NCBI GenBank assembly: GCA_963842305.1
Contig: CAWJFW010000001.1
Location: forward strand, 1 to 64,000
Direction of reading: 5' to 3'
From: JAIBJN01 sp963842305
GTDB lineage: Bacteria; Actinomycetota; Thermoleophilia; Gaiellales; Gaiellaceae
DNA length: 64,000 bases
Shown: piece by piece, positions 38,595 to 48,448 of the stretch
How the letters are laid out: each line of letters opens with the position of its first letter
Position numbering within the stretch: the first letter of the stretch is position 1
Program-made: the position numbers and the translations under genes
The notes under the pieces: generated by a model
Told to the model about the DNA's origin: nothing
Databases searched by the model: none
What the model saw: the letters and a program-made list of their open reading frames with translations, nothing else

Positions 38595-39285
38595 ATGCGC
38601 CTGAACGCCTACCTGGCCCGCGCGGGAGTTTCCTCTCGGCGGGGCGCGGAGGAGCTGATCCGGGACGGCCGCGTGCGAGTCAACGGCGAGGTCGCCGAGT
38701 TGAGCACGTTCATCGAGCGGCGGCGACACGGTCGAGCTCGACGGCAGGCCGCTCGAGCTCGAGCAGCTCGCCTACGTGCTTCTGCACAAGCCTTCCGGCG
38801 TAGTGACGACGGCGAGCGACCCGCACGGGCGACGGACGGTGGTGGATCTGGTCGCTGTCTCCCAGCGGGTCGTCCCGGTGGGCCGCCTCGACGCGGATAC
38901 CACCGGCGTGCTTCTCCTGACGAATGACGGCCCGCTCGCGCACAGGCTGATGCACCCGCGCTACGAGGTGGACAAGGTCTACGAAGCGGAGGTGGAGGGC
39001 GAGCCCGACGACGAGGCGATCCGCCGCCTCGCCGAGGGCGTCGAGCTCGACGACGGGCCGACGGCCCCGGCCGGCGTCCAGCGGCTCGGACCGTCTCGCC
39101 TCGAGCTGACGCTCCACGAGGGGCGGAAGCACCAGGTCAAACGGATGTGCGAGGCCGTCGGCCATCCGGTGCGACGCCTGCACCGGAGCGAATACGCAGG
39201 ACTGACGCTCGCAGGCGTCGAGCCGGGCGCCTGGCGCGAGCTGACCCAGGACGAGCTTGCGGCGCTGCGGACGGTGACCGCCTAG
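38595..39285 (+). CDS. rluB: Ribosomal large-subunit pseudouridine synthase (RluB type), one frame break
   Basis: Modifies U in 23S rRNA. N-terminal S4 RNA-binding domain: RLNAYLARAGVSSRRGAEEL then IRDGRVRVNGEVAE. A one-base insertion near 38722 breaks the frame. Removal gives DTVELDGRPLELE and then VLLHKPSGVVTT. The catalytic motif with its Asp is GRLDADTTGVLLLTNDG; a later conserved block is LHEGRKHQVKRMCEAVGHPV. ATG 38595 follows CACAAT by 7 bases. The stop overlaps the convergent membrane gene stop in a CTAG. Confidence 0.88.
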
Positions 39286-39903
39286 CGCGTGTCCTCGGCC
39301 CAGGGCGAGCGGCGCGCGTTACTGAACACGATCTCGTCGAGATAGACGAGCCCGAAGAGCCGGTCGAAGGCCGAGCGACGGCGACCGTCGACCAGCATCC
39401 AGACCTTCGCCGCGATTCCCACCGCTGCGACGGCGATCGAGGCGGCGATCAGCGCCCGCTCGTAGGCGTTGAACGGGTTGTCCTCGGAGCGTCCCGAGGA
39501 GGCGAAGTAGACGTTCAGGACTGCGAGTGCGATGAGCCACGAGACGATCCCACGGAGGACCGTCCGCCTCCAGCCCGGTGGGCGCCCGGTGGTCTCGCGG
39601 ACGAGCTCGCTGCCCACCGCGCGCATCCCGAGCGTCGAGCCCTGGACCCAGTAGTAGGCGAAGTAGGAGACGATCGACGCCGCGACGAACACCTGGGAGA
39701 GGACGATCAGCACGAGGCCTGGGATCCCGCCGAGGTCGCCGGCGTCATAGCTCGTCTTCCCGAGCGCCCTGCACGATCCCGCCCACGATCGAGGCGATGA
39801 GGAAGACGATCCAGCAGAGCACCCAGTCGATCGCGCCTCCCCCGAGGCGCCGCAGCCTGCTCGGATATGTCGCCGAGAAGGATCCGTCCGGGGCGACGTA
39901 CAC
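39282..39903 (-). CDS. RDD-family membrane protein, one frame break
   Basis: About 206 residues, three predicted helices. GTG 39903 begins YVAPDGSFSATYPSRLRRLG, with the RDD-like segment GGGAIDWVLCWIVFLIAS (R, D and D positions partly kept). A frame break near 39767 is followed by LGKTSYDAGDLGG, FVAASIVSYFAYYWVQGSTL and GMRAVGSELVRETTGRPPG, the usual second RDD block. Function unknown; some RDD proteins are transporters. It starts three bases after the trpS stop, so the two form an operon. Confidence 0.75.
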
Positions 39904-39906
39904 GGC

Positions 39907-40911
39907 TCAGGGAGGGACGAAGCCGACGCGCTCGTACGCGCGCTTCAGCGTCGCGGCTGCGATCGCGTGCGCCTTCTCGGCGCCCTGCGCGAGAATGGCG
40001 GCGAGCTCTCGGGGATCGCCGCGCAGCTCGCCGTACCGGAGGCGGATCGGGTCGAGGAGCTGGACGACCGCCTCCGCCACCTCCTCCTTGAACCTCCCGT
40101 AGCCGGCGCCGTCGTAGCGCGCCTCGATCGCCTCGGGGGAATCGCCGGTCGCGACCGCCATGATCTCGATCAAATTCGTCACGCCGGGCTTGTCGTCGGC
40201 TCGCACCACGTCGCGTCCCGAGTCGGTGACGGCCGAGCGGACCTTGCGGCGGATCGTGTCCGGCGGGTCGAGCACCCTCACGAGGCCGAAGTCGGACGAG
40301 AGCGACGTGGACATGCGGCTCTCCGGGCTCTGGAGATCCATGATCTTGGCGCCCACTTCGCCGTACGTCCCCTCGGGCACGACGAAGGTCTCGCCGAAGC
40401 GCTGGTTGAACCGCTGCGCGAGGTCACGCGCAAGCTCGAGGTGCTGGCGCTGGTCCTCGCCGACGGGGACGACGTCGGCGTCGTAGAGGAGGATGTCGGC
40501 CGCCTGCAGCACCGGATAGGTCAGGAGCCCGACCGAGAAACTCTCCTGGGCGGCCGACTTCTCCCGAAACTGCGGCATCCGCCGGGCCTCGCCGTACGGC
40601 GTCATGCATTCGAGCACCCAGGAGAGGCGTGGATGCTCGGGCACGTGGCTCTGCACGAAGAGCGTGCACACGTCGGGATCGAGGCCGCAGGCGATCAGGA
40701 GCGCCGCGAGGTCGAGCGTCGACTCGCGGAGCTCGTCGGGCTCCTGCGGGACCGTGATCGCGTGCAGATCGACGATCGGATGGAAGGCATCCACCTCGTG
40801 CTGCTCGGCCACCCAGCGGCGGATTGCCCCGACGTAGTTGCCGAGATGCTTCTCGCCGGTCGGCTGGATTCCCGAGAGAACGCGCACGTCCCGGCGATTA
40901 TCGCTCACCAT
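39907..40911 (-). CDS. trpS: Tryptophan-tRNA ligase
   Basis: A 334-residue class I aminoacyl-tRNA synthetase charging tRNA-Trp. The HIGH-equivalent motif is PTGEKHLGNYVGAIRRWV near the N-terminus; the KMSKS-equivalent is ESRMSTSLSSD (MSTS rather than MSKS). Other family blocks: LFVQSHVPEHPRLSWVLECM, SVGLLTYPVLQAADILLYDA and PVGEDQRQHLELARDLAQRF. ATG 40911 or GTG 40908 is the start. Upstream, between it and the divergent DAHP synthase gene, lies a perfect 10-bp inverted repeat. Confidence 0.93.
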   Translation of the reverse strand: MVSDNRRDVRVLSGIQPTGEKHLGNYVGAIRRWVAEQHEVDAFHPIVDLHAITVPQEPDELRESTLDLAALLIACGLDPDVCTLFVQSHVPEHPRLSWVLECMTPYGEARRMPQFREKSAAQESFSVGLLTYPVLQAADILLYDADVVPVGEDQRQHLELARDLAQRFNQRFGETFVVPEGTYGEVGAKIMDLQSPESRMSTSLSSDFGLVRVLDPPDTIRRKVRSAVTDSGRDVVRADDKPGVTNLIEIMAVATGDSPEAIEARYDGAGYGRFKEEVAEAVVQLLDPIRLRYGELRGDPRELAAILAQGAEKAHAIAAATLKRAYERVGFVPP

Positions 40912-40922
40912 CAGGAGGGCTC

Positions 40923-40967
40923 GGCGCAACGCAGTCTGTGCCGCCGGGCGACGAGCGGCGTTGCGCC
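40923..40967. promoter_or_regulatory. Large inverted repeat between trpS and DAHP synthase
   Basis: GGCGCAACGC (40923-40932) and GCGTTGCGCC (40958-40967) are perfect 10-bp arms around 25 nt. It lies in the 80-bp space between two divergent aromatic-amino-acid genes, so it could be a shared operator or an RNA hairpin in the trpS leader. Confidence 0.5.
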
Positions 40968-40977
40968 AATCCCTCAC

Positions 40978-40983
40978 TACACT
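40978..40983 (+). promoter_or_regulatory. -10 box TACACT of the DAHP synthase gene
   Basis: TACACT ends 8 nt before ATG 40992; consistent with a leaderless mRNA. Confidence 0.35.
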
Positions 40984-40991
40984 GACAGCCG

Positions 40992-42347
40992 ATGGCCGTG
41001 ACGAAGCCCGTCTGGACGCCGTCCTCGTGGCGGTCGAAGCCGGCCCTCCACCAGCCGGAGTGGCCGAGCGAGGAGCGGACCGAGATCGCGCGCGCCCGGC
41101 TCGCCGTCGTGCCGCCGCTCGTCTTTGCGGGCGAGGCCCGCCAGCTGCGGGCCGCACTCGCCGAGGCGGCCGCCGGCCGCGCATTCCTCCTTCAGGCCGG
41201 CGAGTGCGCGGAGTCGTTCCACGACCTGTCCGCGGTCCACATCCGCGAGAAGCTGAAGATCCTGCTGCAGATGGCGGCGGTCCTGACGTACGGGGCGACG
41301 CTCCCGGTGGTAAAGGTCGGCCGGATCGCGGGCCAGCTCGCCAAGGCGCGGTCTTCGCCCACCGAGAAGGTCGGCGGCGTCGAGATCCCGTCCTTCCGCG
41401 GTCACATGGTGCACGACGACGCCCCGACGGCCGAAGCGCGCATCCCGGATCCCGACCGCATGGTCCAGGCCTACAACCACGCGACCGCGACGCTCAACCT
41501 CGTTCGGGCCTTCACGAAGGGCGGCTACGCCGACCTCATGCGCGTGCACGAATGGAACCAGGAGTTCGTTGCCTCCTCGCCGGAGGGCCGCCGCTACGAG
41601 CAGGTCGCCTCCGAGATCGAGCGCGCGCTCCGCTTCATGGCCGCGTGCGGGATCGACCTCTCGGCGGAGTCGCAGCTGCACCAGGTGGACGTCTGGACGA
41701 GTCACGAGGGCCTCGTCCTCGACTACGAGGAGGCGCTCACGCGGCGCGACTCGACGACGGGGGACTGGTACGACTGCTCGGCGCACATGCTCTGGATCGG
41801 GGAGCGGACGCGCCAGCCGGACGGCGCGCACGTCGAGTTCTTCTCGGGCGTGAACAACCCGCTCGGGCTCAAGGTCGGGCCGACCGCGACGCCCGACGAG
41901 ATCCTCGAGCTCTGCGAGCGCCTCAATCCCGACCGCGTCCCCGGGCGGCTGACCCTGGTCGCCCGCATGGGCGCCGACAACGTCTACGAGCTCCTGCCGC
42001 CCATCCTGCGGGCGGTGCGGGACTCCGGCCAGCCAGTCCTCTGGGCGTCCGACCCCATGCACGCGAACGTCTTCACCACCGAGTCCGGGTTCAAGACGCG
42101 CCGCTTCGACGTGATCATGGCCGAGATCGAGGGCTTCTTCGCCGCGTGCCGGAAGGAACGCATCTGGCCGGGCGGCATCCACCTGGAGTTCACGGGAGAG
42201 GACGTCACGGAGTGCCTGGGCGGCGCGGAGGCGGTACTCGAGGAGCAGCTGAACACGCGCTACATGACGCTCTGCGACCCGCGCCTGAACGCCCGCCAGT
42301 CGCTCGACCTCGCGTTCCGGCTCGCCGAGCTCCAGCGTGTGAGCTAA
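40992..42347 (+). CDS. 3-deoxy-7-phosphoheptulonate synthase, class II
   Basis: First enzyme of the shikimate pathway: condenses PEP and erythrose 4-phosphate. 451 residues, plant/actinobacterial class II type. Signatures: FLLQAGECAESFHDLSAVH, VKVGRIAGQLAKARSSPTEK (phosphate binding), MVHDDAPTAEARIPDPDRMV, VEFFSGVNNPLGLKVGPTAT, and the metal-binding WASDPMHANVFTTESGFKTR. In this class the N-terminal extension carries allosteric sites. It is followed by tyrA and aroA on the same strand, so the aromatic pathway is clustered here, opposite trpS. Confidence 0.93.
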   Translation: MAVTKPVWTPSSWRSKPALHQPEWPSEERTEIARARLAVVPPLVFAGEARQLRAALAEAAAGRAFLLQAGECAESFHDLSAVHIREKLKILLQMAAVLTYGATLPVVKVGRIAGQLAKARSSPTEKVGGVEIPSFRGHMVHDDAPTAEARIPDPDRMVQAYNHATATLNLVRAFTKGGYADLMRVHEWNQEFVASSPEGRRYEQVASEIERALRFMAACGIDLSAESQLHQVDVWTSHEGLVLDYEEALTRRDSTTGDWYDCSAHMLWIGERTRQPDGAHVEFFSGVNNPLGLKVGPTATPDEILELCERLNPDRVPGRLTLVARMGADNVYELLPPILRAVRDSGQPVLWASDPMHANVFTTESGFKTRRFDVIMAEIEGFFAACRKERIWPGGIHLEFTGEDVTECLGGAEAVLEEQLNTRYMTLCDPRLNARQSLDLAFRLAELQRVS

Positions 42348-42394
42348 GTGGCTCGCCGGGCGCTCAACCCGACGCAGCTGCCGGGGACCCGCTA

Positions 42395-43495
42395 GTGCCG
42401 GTCGAGCGGCTCGGCATCGTCGGCACCGGCCTGATCGGCGCCTCGGTGGGACTGGCTGCCAAGCGGGCCGGCGTGAGCCACGTCGCGGGGTACGACGCCG
42501 ACCCCGAGTTTCTCGCGGTCGCGGCAGAGCGCGGCGCGCTGGACGCGCCGGTCGAGAGTCTCGTCGCGGCGGTGGAGGAGGCGGACCTGGTCGTCGTCGC
42601 CACGCCGGTCGCGAACCTCGAGCAGCGGGTCGAAGAGGTCCTCGCCGCAGCGGATTCGGGCGCGACGGTCACGGACGTCGGCTCGACGAAGTCCGCCATC
42701 TGCGCCGCCGTCCCGGACCGCGTCCGCTTCATCGGCGGGCATCCCGTGTGCGGCTCGGAGGCACGAGGACCGACGAGCGGGAGCGAGCAGCTGTTCGAGG
42801 GTGCGACGTGGTTTCTGACGCCGGTCGCGGAGACCGAGCCGGAGCGCTATCGGCTCCTGCACGGCTTCGTGGCCTCGCTGGGAGCGGTTCCGGTCGCGAT
42901 CGACCCGAGCGCGCACGACCGCTTGCTCGCGCTCACGAGCCATCTCCCGCACGCGCTTGCCAACGTCGTCCTGAACCACGCGGGCTCGGTGAAGGTGGAC
43001 GGGCACGAGCCGCTCGCCGGCGCGGGCGGATCCCTGCGCGACATGACCCGGGTGGCCGGCGCGAACCCGCGCATCTGGATCGACATCTTCCTCGACAACG
43101 CCGAGGAGCTCCGCGCGTCGCTCGTCGAGCATCGCCGGCGCGTCGAGGAGCTCGAGCGGGCGCTCGAGACCCGGGACGCCGGGTGGCTTGCGCGCTGGAT
43201 CGGCGAAGCCGGCGGCAACCGGCGACGGCTTCTGGCCGAGGCCTACGAAGATCCCGGCGCCATGCAGCGCGTCCGGGTGCACGTGCCCGACCGGCCAGGC
43301 GTGCTCTCCGGGATCACGCAGGCACTCGGCGCCGAGCAGATCAACATCGAGGACTTCGAGCTCGACCACTTCTCGCCGGAGCGAGGCGGCACCCTGAACG
43401 TGCTCGTGGCGGGCGAGGAGTCCGCCCGCCGGGCCGCCGACCTCCTGGAGGCGCAGGGCTACTCGGTCATCGTCTCGCCCGCATTCGAGGACTAA
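42395..43495 (+). CDS. tyrA: Prephenate dehydrogenase with C-terminal ACT domain
   Basis: Converts prephenate (or arogenate) towards tyrosine with NAD(P). 366 residues. The Rossmann fold begins RLGIVGTGLIGASVGLAAKR. Catalytic regions are TDVGSTKSAI, GGHPVCGSEARGPTSGSEQL and LLALTSHLPHALANVVLNHA. A C-terminal ACT domain (RVRVHVPDRPGVLSGITQAL, INIEDFELDH) suggests feedback control by an amino acid. GTG 42395 is the only fitting start. It ends 59 bases before aroA. Confidence 0.92.
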   Translation: MPVERLGIVGTGLIGASVGLAAKRAGVSHVAGYDADPEFLAVAAERGALDAPVESLVAAVEEADLVVVATPVANLEQRVEEVLAAADSGATVTDVGSTKSAICAAVPDRVRFIGGHPVCGSEARGPTSGSEQLFEGATWFLTPVAETEPERYRLLHGFVASLGAVPVAIDPSAHDRLLALTSHLPHALANVVLNHAGSVKVDGHEPLAGAGGSLRDMTRVAGANPRIWIDIFLDNAEELRASLVEHRRRVEELERALETRDAGWLARWIGEAGGNRRRLLAEAYEDPGAMQRVRVHVPDRPGVLSGITQALGAEQINIEDFELDHFSPERGGTLNVLVAGEESARRAADLLEAQGYSVIVSPAFED

Positions 43496-43554
43496 GTGCC
43501 CCTCCAGGCGACACACGCCGCGCTTCTGCGGCAGCGCCACCTGAAGGGGCGTTG

Positions 43555-44839
43555 ATGCGCGTCGAGCCCGCGACGTCGCTTCACGGCGATCTCGCAGTCC
43601 CCGGCGACAAGTCGATCTCCCACCGCGCGCTCCTGTTCGGAGCGATTGCCGACGGCGAGAGCGACGTGGACGGGTTCGGGGCCTCCAAGGACACGCTCTC
43701 GACGGCTGCCGCCGTACGCGCGCTCGGAGGTGGGGTGGAGGTGGACGGCGACCGGGTTCGCATCCAGGGCGTCGGCCCGCGTGGAATCGCAGAGCCCGCA
43801 GGCCCGCTCGACTGCGGCAACGCGGGCACGCTGATGCGGCTCCTCCCCGGAATCCTGGCCGGGCAGGAGGGCCGCTTCGAGCTCGTCGGCGACGAATCGC
43901 TCAGCTCGCGGCCGATGGAGCGGATCGCCGAGCCGCTCCGGGCGATGGGCGCGGAGGTCGAGACGACGGATGGTCACGCACCGGTCGTGGTCGAGGGCGG
44001 CGACTTACGGGCGGTGCGCTGGGCGCTCCCCGTCGCGAGCGCCCAGGTGAAGTCGTGTGTCCTCCTCGCCGGGCTGTACGCGCAGGAGGGGCCGACGGTC
44101 GCCGTCGAGCCCCACGCGAGCCGCGACCACACCGAGCGGATGCTGGAGGCGATGGGCGCCCGTGTGCGCCGCAGTCCGGGCGAGGCGGCGGTGTGGCCGG
44201 TCGAGCGCCTCGAGCCGCTGAGGACCACGATCCCGGGCGATATCTCTTCAGCGGCGCCGTTCATCGTCGCAGCCACCCTCCTGGCCGGCTCCAAGCTGCG
44301 TCTGCACGGGGTCGGCCTGAATCCGACGCGCACGGGGCTCCTCAGCCGTCCTCGAACGCATGGGCGCCCGGGTCGCCGTCTTCAACCGCCGTTCCGCGGC
44401 GGGCGAGCCGGTCGGCGATCTCGAGGTCGAATCAGCCGAGCTCGTCGCGACGTCGATCGGCCCGGAGGAGGTTCCGGTGCTCGTGGACGAGCTGCCGCTC
44501 TTTGCGCTGGCCGCGGGCATGGCGCACGGCAACAGCGTCGTCACGGGCGCGCAGGAACTGCGCGTCAAGGAGTCGGACCGTCTCGAAAGCGTCAAGGATG
44601 CGCTTCGGCCACTAGGCATCCACATCGAAACGCATCAGGATGGCTTCCGGGTTCGTGGGGTCCCCTCCCGCCCTCAGGGTGGGGGCGTGGTCGACGCCCG
44701 CGGCGACCACCGCATCGCCATGCTGGGCGCGGTCGCGGGGCTCGTCTCGCGCGGCGGCGTCCAGCTCGAGGGCGCCGAGACCGTCGCGGTAAGCTTCCCC
44801 GACTTCTTTTCCATGCTCGACTCGGTCGCCCTCCGATGA
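43555..44839 (+). CDS. aroA: 3-phosphoshikimate 1-carboxyvinyltransferase (EPSP synthase), one frame break
   Basis: Shikimate pathway step joining PEP to shikimate 3-phosphate. ATG 43555 follows GAAGGGGC. Signatures: LAVPGDKSISHRALLFGAIA, DCGNAGTLMRLLPGILAGQE, SLSSRPMERIAEPLRAMGA, and after the break DELPLFALAAGMAHGNSVVT, LRVKESDRLE, DARGDHRIAMLGAVAG. One extra base near 44343 shifts the frame inside TGLLAVLERMGA. Corrected length is about 427 residues, normal. The intact motifs on both sides argue against a pseudogene. Confidence 0.92.
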
Positions 44840-44855
44840 GACACCGGGAGCACGT

Positions 44856-45485
44856 GTGATCGTCGCCATCGACGGCCCGGCCGGGTCCGGGAAGAGCACC
44901 GTCGCGCGCGGCCTCGCCGAGCGCCTGGGTTTCCGCTACCTCGACACCGGCGCCATGTACCGGGCGCTCACGTGGCTGGCGCTCGAAGACGGGATCGACC
45001 TCGACGACGGGCCGGCGCTCGGTGAGCTCGCGCTCGGCAACCCGGTGATCTTCGAGGGCGATCGGGTGGTCGTCCGGGAGGGCGATGTAACCGAGCTCAT
45101 CCGCGAGCCCCGGATCGACCGACTCGTCTCGACGGTGGCGCGGCACCCCGACGTCCGGTCGGTCATGAAGGAGCGGCAGCGCGAGCTCGCCGAAGGCGGC
45201 GACGCGGTGATCGAAGGGCGTGACATCGGCACGGTCGTCTGTCCGGAGGCCGAGGTGAAGGTCTACCTCGTCGCCGACCCGGGCGAGCGGGCGCGCCGCC
45301 GCCAGGCCGACCATCCCGATATCGGCGCCGAGGCCCTCGCCACCGACCTACGGCTCCGCGACGAGCGCGACGCCGCCCAGATGCAGGCCGCAGACGACGC
45401 CGAGCAGATCGACACGACGGAGCTCAAGATCGACGAGGTCCTCGACCGGATCGAGCGGCTCGTCGAGGCCCGCGCGAGCGCATGA
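44856..45485 (+). CDS. cmk: Cytidylate kinase
   Basis: Phosphorylates CMP and dCMP with ATP. 209 residues. P-loop: IVAIDGPAGSGKSTVARGLA; substrate region RYLDTGAMYRALTWLAL; DAVIEGRDIGTVVCPEAEVK and LRLRDERDAAQ complete the family pattern. GTG 44856 follows the aroA stop by 16 bases. It overlaps plsC by four bases (ATGA). Confidence 0.93.
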   Translation: MIVAIDGPAGSGKSTVARGLAERLGFRYLDTGAMYRALTWLALEDGIDLDDGPALGELALGNPVIFEGDRVVVREGDVTELIREPRIDRLVSTVARHPDVRSVMKERQRELAEGGDAVIEGRDIGTVVCPEAEVKVYLVADPGERARRRQADHPDIGAEALATDLRLRDERDAAQMQAADDAEQIDTTELKIDEVLDRIERLVEARASA

Positions 45486-46162
45486 AGCCGGTCGACCTCG
45501 TCTACTGGACGGTCGGCAAGGGCTTCCTCGGGAGCCTGACGCGCGCCGCGACCTCGATCCGGGTCTACGGGAGGGAGCGCGTGCCGCGCGAGGGCGGCGC
45601 CGTGCTTGCCGTGAACCACTTCAACTTCATCGACGTCCCCGTCATCGGAACCATGTGCCCACGCCGGCTGGTCTTCGTGGCGAAGAGCGAGCTGTTCGAC
45701 GTCCCTGGGCTCTCGCAGCTCATCGCTGCGCACGGGACGCTCGCAATCCGGCGTGGGGAGTCGGATCGCGAGGCGCTCCGGCGCATGCGCGAGGCGGTAA
45801 GGCAGAACGAAATGCTGGGGCTCTTCGTGGAGGGCACGCGCCAGAAGAGCGGCGTGCCGGGCAAGGCCATGCCGGGCGCGGCGATGATCGCCATCTCGGA
45901 GGGGGTGCCGGTCGTCCCTGCCGCGATCCACGGCTCCCAGACCTGGAAGTTCGGAAACCGGGCCGCCGTCTCGGTCGCGTTCGGGGAGCCCATGCGCTTC
46001 GCGGAGCATCCGCGCAACTCCAAGGGCTACGCGGCGGCCTCCGAGGAGCTCATGGCCGAAATCAAACATCTGTGGGAGTGGCTCGTGCGGATCCACGAGC
46101 TCGAGCGGCCGCGAGACGCGACGCCCCCGCGCCGCGAGAACGTTCCCGCGAAGATCGCCTAG
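45482..46162 (+). CDS. plsC: 1-acyl-sn-glycerol-3-phosphate acyltransferase family
   Basis: Acyltransferase of phospholipid synthesis, membrane-associated. 226 residues. Motif I NHxxxxD is AVNHFNFIDVPVIG; motif III is LGLFVEGTRQKSG; PVVPAAIHGSQ is motif IV. The gene overlaps cmk by four bases and lies 22 bases before der, as in many actinobacteria. Acyl specificity cannot be told. Confidence 0.88.
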   Translation: MKPVDLVYWTVGKGFLGSLTRAATSIRVYGRERVPREGGAVLAVNHFNFIDVPVIGTMCPRRLVFVAKSELFDVPGLSQLIAAHGTLAIRRGESDREALRRMREAVRQNEMLGLFVEGTRQKSGVPGKAMPGAAMIAISEGVPVVPAAIHGSQTWKFGNRAAVSVAFGEPMRFAEHPRNSKGYAAASEELMAEIKHLWEWLVRIHELERPRDATPPRRENVPAKIA

Positions 46163-46184
46163 TGCCCCGCCCGGAGCGGCACCG

Positions 46185-47495
46185 ATGACCGAGCCGCCGC
46201 TTCTCGGCGGCGTCGCCGTCGTCGGCTTCCCCAACGTCGGCAAGTCGACGCTCGTCAACCGCCTCACGGCCACTCGCGAGGCGGTCGTCTTCGAGACGCC
46301 CGGGGTGACGCGCGATCGCAAGGACGTGGTCTGCGAGTGGGCGGGCAGCCGTTTCGTCCTCGTCGACACGGGCGGCGTCGACGTCGCCGATCCCTCACCG
46401 TTGATCCAGCAGGTCGCCGAGCAGGCGCGAAGGGCGGTGGAGGCGGCCGACCTCGTCGTCTTCGTCGTCGATGCGAAGGCCGGCGTCACGCCGGGCGACG
46501 AGGAGATTGCCGACATCCTGCGCCGTTCCGGCAAGCCCGTGCTCGTCGTCGCGAACAAGGTGGACGACCCCAATCGAGACGATGAGGCCCTCGAGTTCCA
46601 TCGGCTGGGTCTCGGCGACCCGCTCCCGATTTCGGCGCTGCATGGGCTCGGGACCGGCGACCTACTCGACCGGATCGTCTCGCTCCTCCCAGGCGAGGGG
46701 CCGCCAGAGAGCGGCGAGGAGGCGATTCGCGTCGCGGTGCTCGGCCGGCCGAACGTGGGCAAGTCGAGCCTCGTCAACGCGCTCGTGGGCCATGATCGGG
46801 TCATCGTCTCCGACCAGCCTGGCACGACCCGGGACTCGATCGACACGGTCCTCCGGCGCGGGGACACGACCTATGTGCTCGTCGACACGGCCGGCCTTCG
46901 CCGCAAGCGCCGCCACCGCCAGGGCGTCGAGTACTACTCCGAGCTTCGGGCGATCAAGGCCGCGGAGCGGGCCGACGTCGCACTCGTGCTCGTCGACTCC
47001 ACGGAGGGCCTCGTCGACCAGGACCTCGCAGTTGCGGACGTCGCCCGAACGGCCGGCGACTCGACGCTCGTCGTCCTCTCGAAGTGGGACGCTGCCGAGG
47101 TGGGGATCGAGGACGTGCGCCCGCGTATCCAGAGCCGGCTGCGCCAGCGCCCGCCCGTCGTCGCGGTCTCGGCGAAGACCAACAGAGGCGTCGGGAAGCT
47201 TCTCGACCGGGTGGAAGAGCTCTTTGCCAAGCACACCGCCCGGGTGCCCACGGCCGGCCTCAACCGGATCCTGCAGGAGCTTCGCGATGCGCGGCCCGGC
47301 CCGAGCAGGAACGGCAGGCGCCTCAACCTCCTCTACGGCACCCAGGTCTCGACCCGGCCGCCCCGTTTCCGCATCCACGTGAACGACCCGGGGCTCATCA
47401 CACGTGACTACGGCTACTGGATCGAGAACCAGCTGCGCGACCGTCTTGGTCTGCAGGGTGTGCCGCTGATCATCGACTTCGTCAGGCGCTCGTGA
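46185..47495 (+). CDS. der: Ribosome-assembly GTPase Der
   Basis: Tandem-GTPase factor for 50S maturation. 436 residues. First G domain: VVGFPNVGKSTLVNRLTATR, DTGG, NKVD. Second G domain near 185: VLGRPNVGKSSLVNALVG, DTAGLRRK, SKWD. A C-terminal KH-like domain follows (NRILQELRDARPGPSRNGRR). The stop overlaps the gpsA start (GTGA). Frame intact. Confidence 0.95.
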   Translation: MTEPPLLGGVAVVGFPNVGKSTLVNRLTATREAVVFETPGVTRDRKDVVCEWAGSRFVLVDTGGVDVADPSPLIQQVAEQARRAVEAADLVVFVVDAKAGVTPGDEEIADILRRSGKPVLVVANKVDDPNRDDEALEFHRLGLGDPLPISALHGLGTGDLLDRIVSLLPGEGPPESGEEAIRVAVLGRPNVGKSSLVNALVGHDRVIVSDQPGTTRDSIDTVLRRGDTTYVLVDTAGLRRKRRHRQGVEYYSELRAIKAAERADVALVLVDSTEGLVDQDLAVADVARTAGDSTLVVLSKWDAAEVGIEDVRPRIQSRLRQRPPVVAVSAKTNRGVGKLLDRVEELFAKHTARVPTAGLNRILQELRDARPGPSRNGRRLNLLYGTQVSTRPPRFRIHVNDPGLITRDYGYWIENQLRDRLGLQGVPLIIDFVRRS

Positions 47496-48448
47496 GGGTT
47501 GTCGTCGTCGGAGGCGGCTCCTGGGGGTCGGTATTCGCCGCCCTCCTTGCCGAGCGCGGCCACGGCGTGACGCTTGCCTGCCGCGACCCCGAGCACGCAG
47601 CGGCGATCGCCGAGACGGGTCGCAACCCCCGCTACCTCCCCGATGTCGATCTCTCGGAGCTGACCGCCACAACACTCGAGGCGGCGCCCGTCGCCGAGGC
47701 CGAGCTCGTCTGCATGGCGGTCCCGAGCCGGGCATTCCATGGGGTCGCGGACAGCCTCCCCGGCGACGCGCCGGTCCTGAGCCTGACGAAGGGGCTCGAC
47801 CCCGAGAACGGCTCACGGCTCTCGACCGTCTTCCGCGACCGGCCGGTCGCCGTCCTCTCGGGCCCGAACCATGCGGAGGAGATCGCGCAGGGCCTGCCCG
47901 CAGCAGCGGTGATCTCGAGCGAGGACGCCGCCCTTGCGGTCGAGCTGCAGCACGCCATCACCTCGACGCGCTTCCGCGTCTACCTCAACTCGGACCTCGT
48001 GGGCGTCGAGCTCTGCGCCGCGGCGAAGAACGTCATGGCGCTCGCCGCCGGCGGTGTCGACGGCTTCGGGTTCGGCGACAACGCGAAGGCCGCCCTCATC
48101 ACGCGCGGCCTCGCCGAGATGACGCGCCTGGGCGATGCTTGCGGCGCCCGGGCGGAGACGTTTTCCGGCCTGGCCGGCATGGGCGACCTCATCGTCACGT
48201 GCTTCTCGCGCTACAGCCGCAACCGACGGGCAGGCGAGCTGATCGCACAAGGCCGCTCGCAGGACGAGGCGAGGGAGGAGATCGGCATGGTCGTCGAGGG
48301 GCTGACGACCGCTCCCGTCCTCCGCGACCTCTCGCGCCGGCTCGGCGTGGAGCTCCCCATCACCGAGGCGATCTGCGAGGTACTGAACGGGACGAGTGCC
48401 CTCGACCTGGTCTCAGGGTTGATGAACAGAACGCCGACAGATGAGTAA
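47492..48448 (+). CDS. gpsA: Glycerol-3-phosphate dehydrogenase (NAD(P)+)
   Basis: Makes sn-glycerol 3-phosphate for phospholipids. 318 residues. N-terminal Rossmann motif VVVVGGGSWGSVFAALLAER; VLSLTKGLDPENGSRLS; VLSGPNHAEEIAQGLP; catalytic Lys region VELCAAAKNVMALAAGGVDG; C-terminal SGLAGMGDLIVTCFSRYSRN. GTG 47492 overlaps the der stop; the end overlaps the following lipoprotein gene. Works with the nearby plsC product. Confidence 0.94.
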   Translation: MRVVVVGGGSWGSVFAALLAERGHGVTLACRDPEHAAAIAETGRNPRYLPDVDLSELTATTLEAAPVAEAELVCMAVPSRAFHGVADSLPGDAPVLSLTKGLDPENGSRLSTVFRDRPVAVLSGPNHAEEIAQGLPAAAVISSEDAALAVELQHAITSTRFRVYLNSDLVGVELCAAAKNVMALAAGGVDGFGFGDNAKAALITRGLAEMTRLGDACGARAETFSGLAGMGDLIVTCFSRYSRNRRAGELIAQGRSQDEAREEIGMVVEGLTTAPVLRDLSRRLGVELPITEAICEVLNGTSALDLVSGLMNRTPTDE

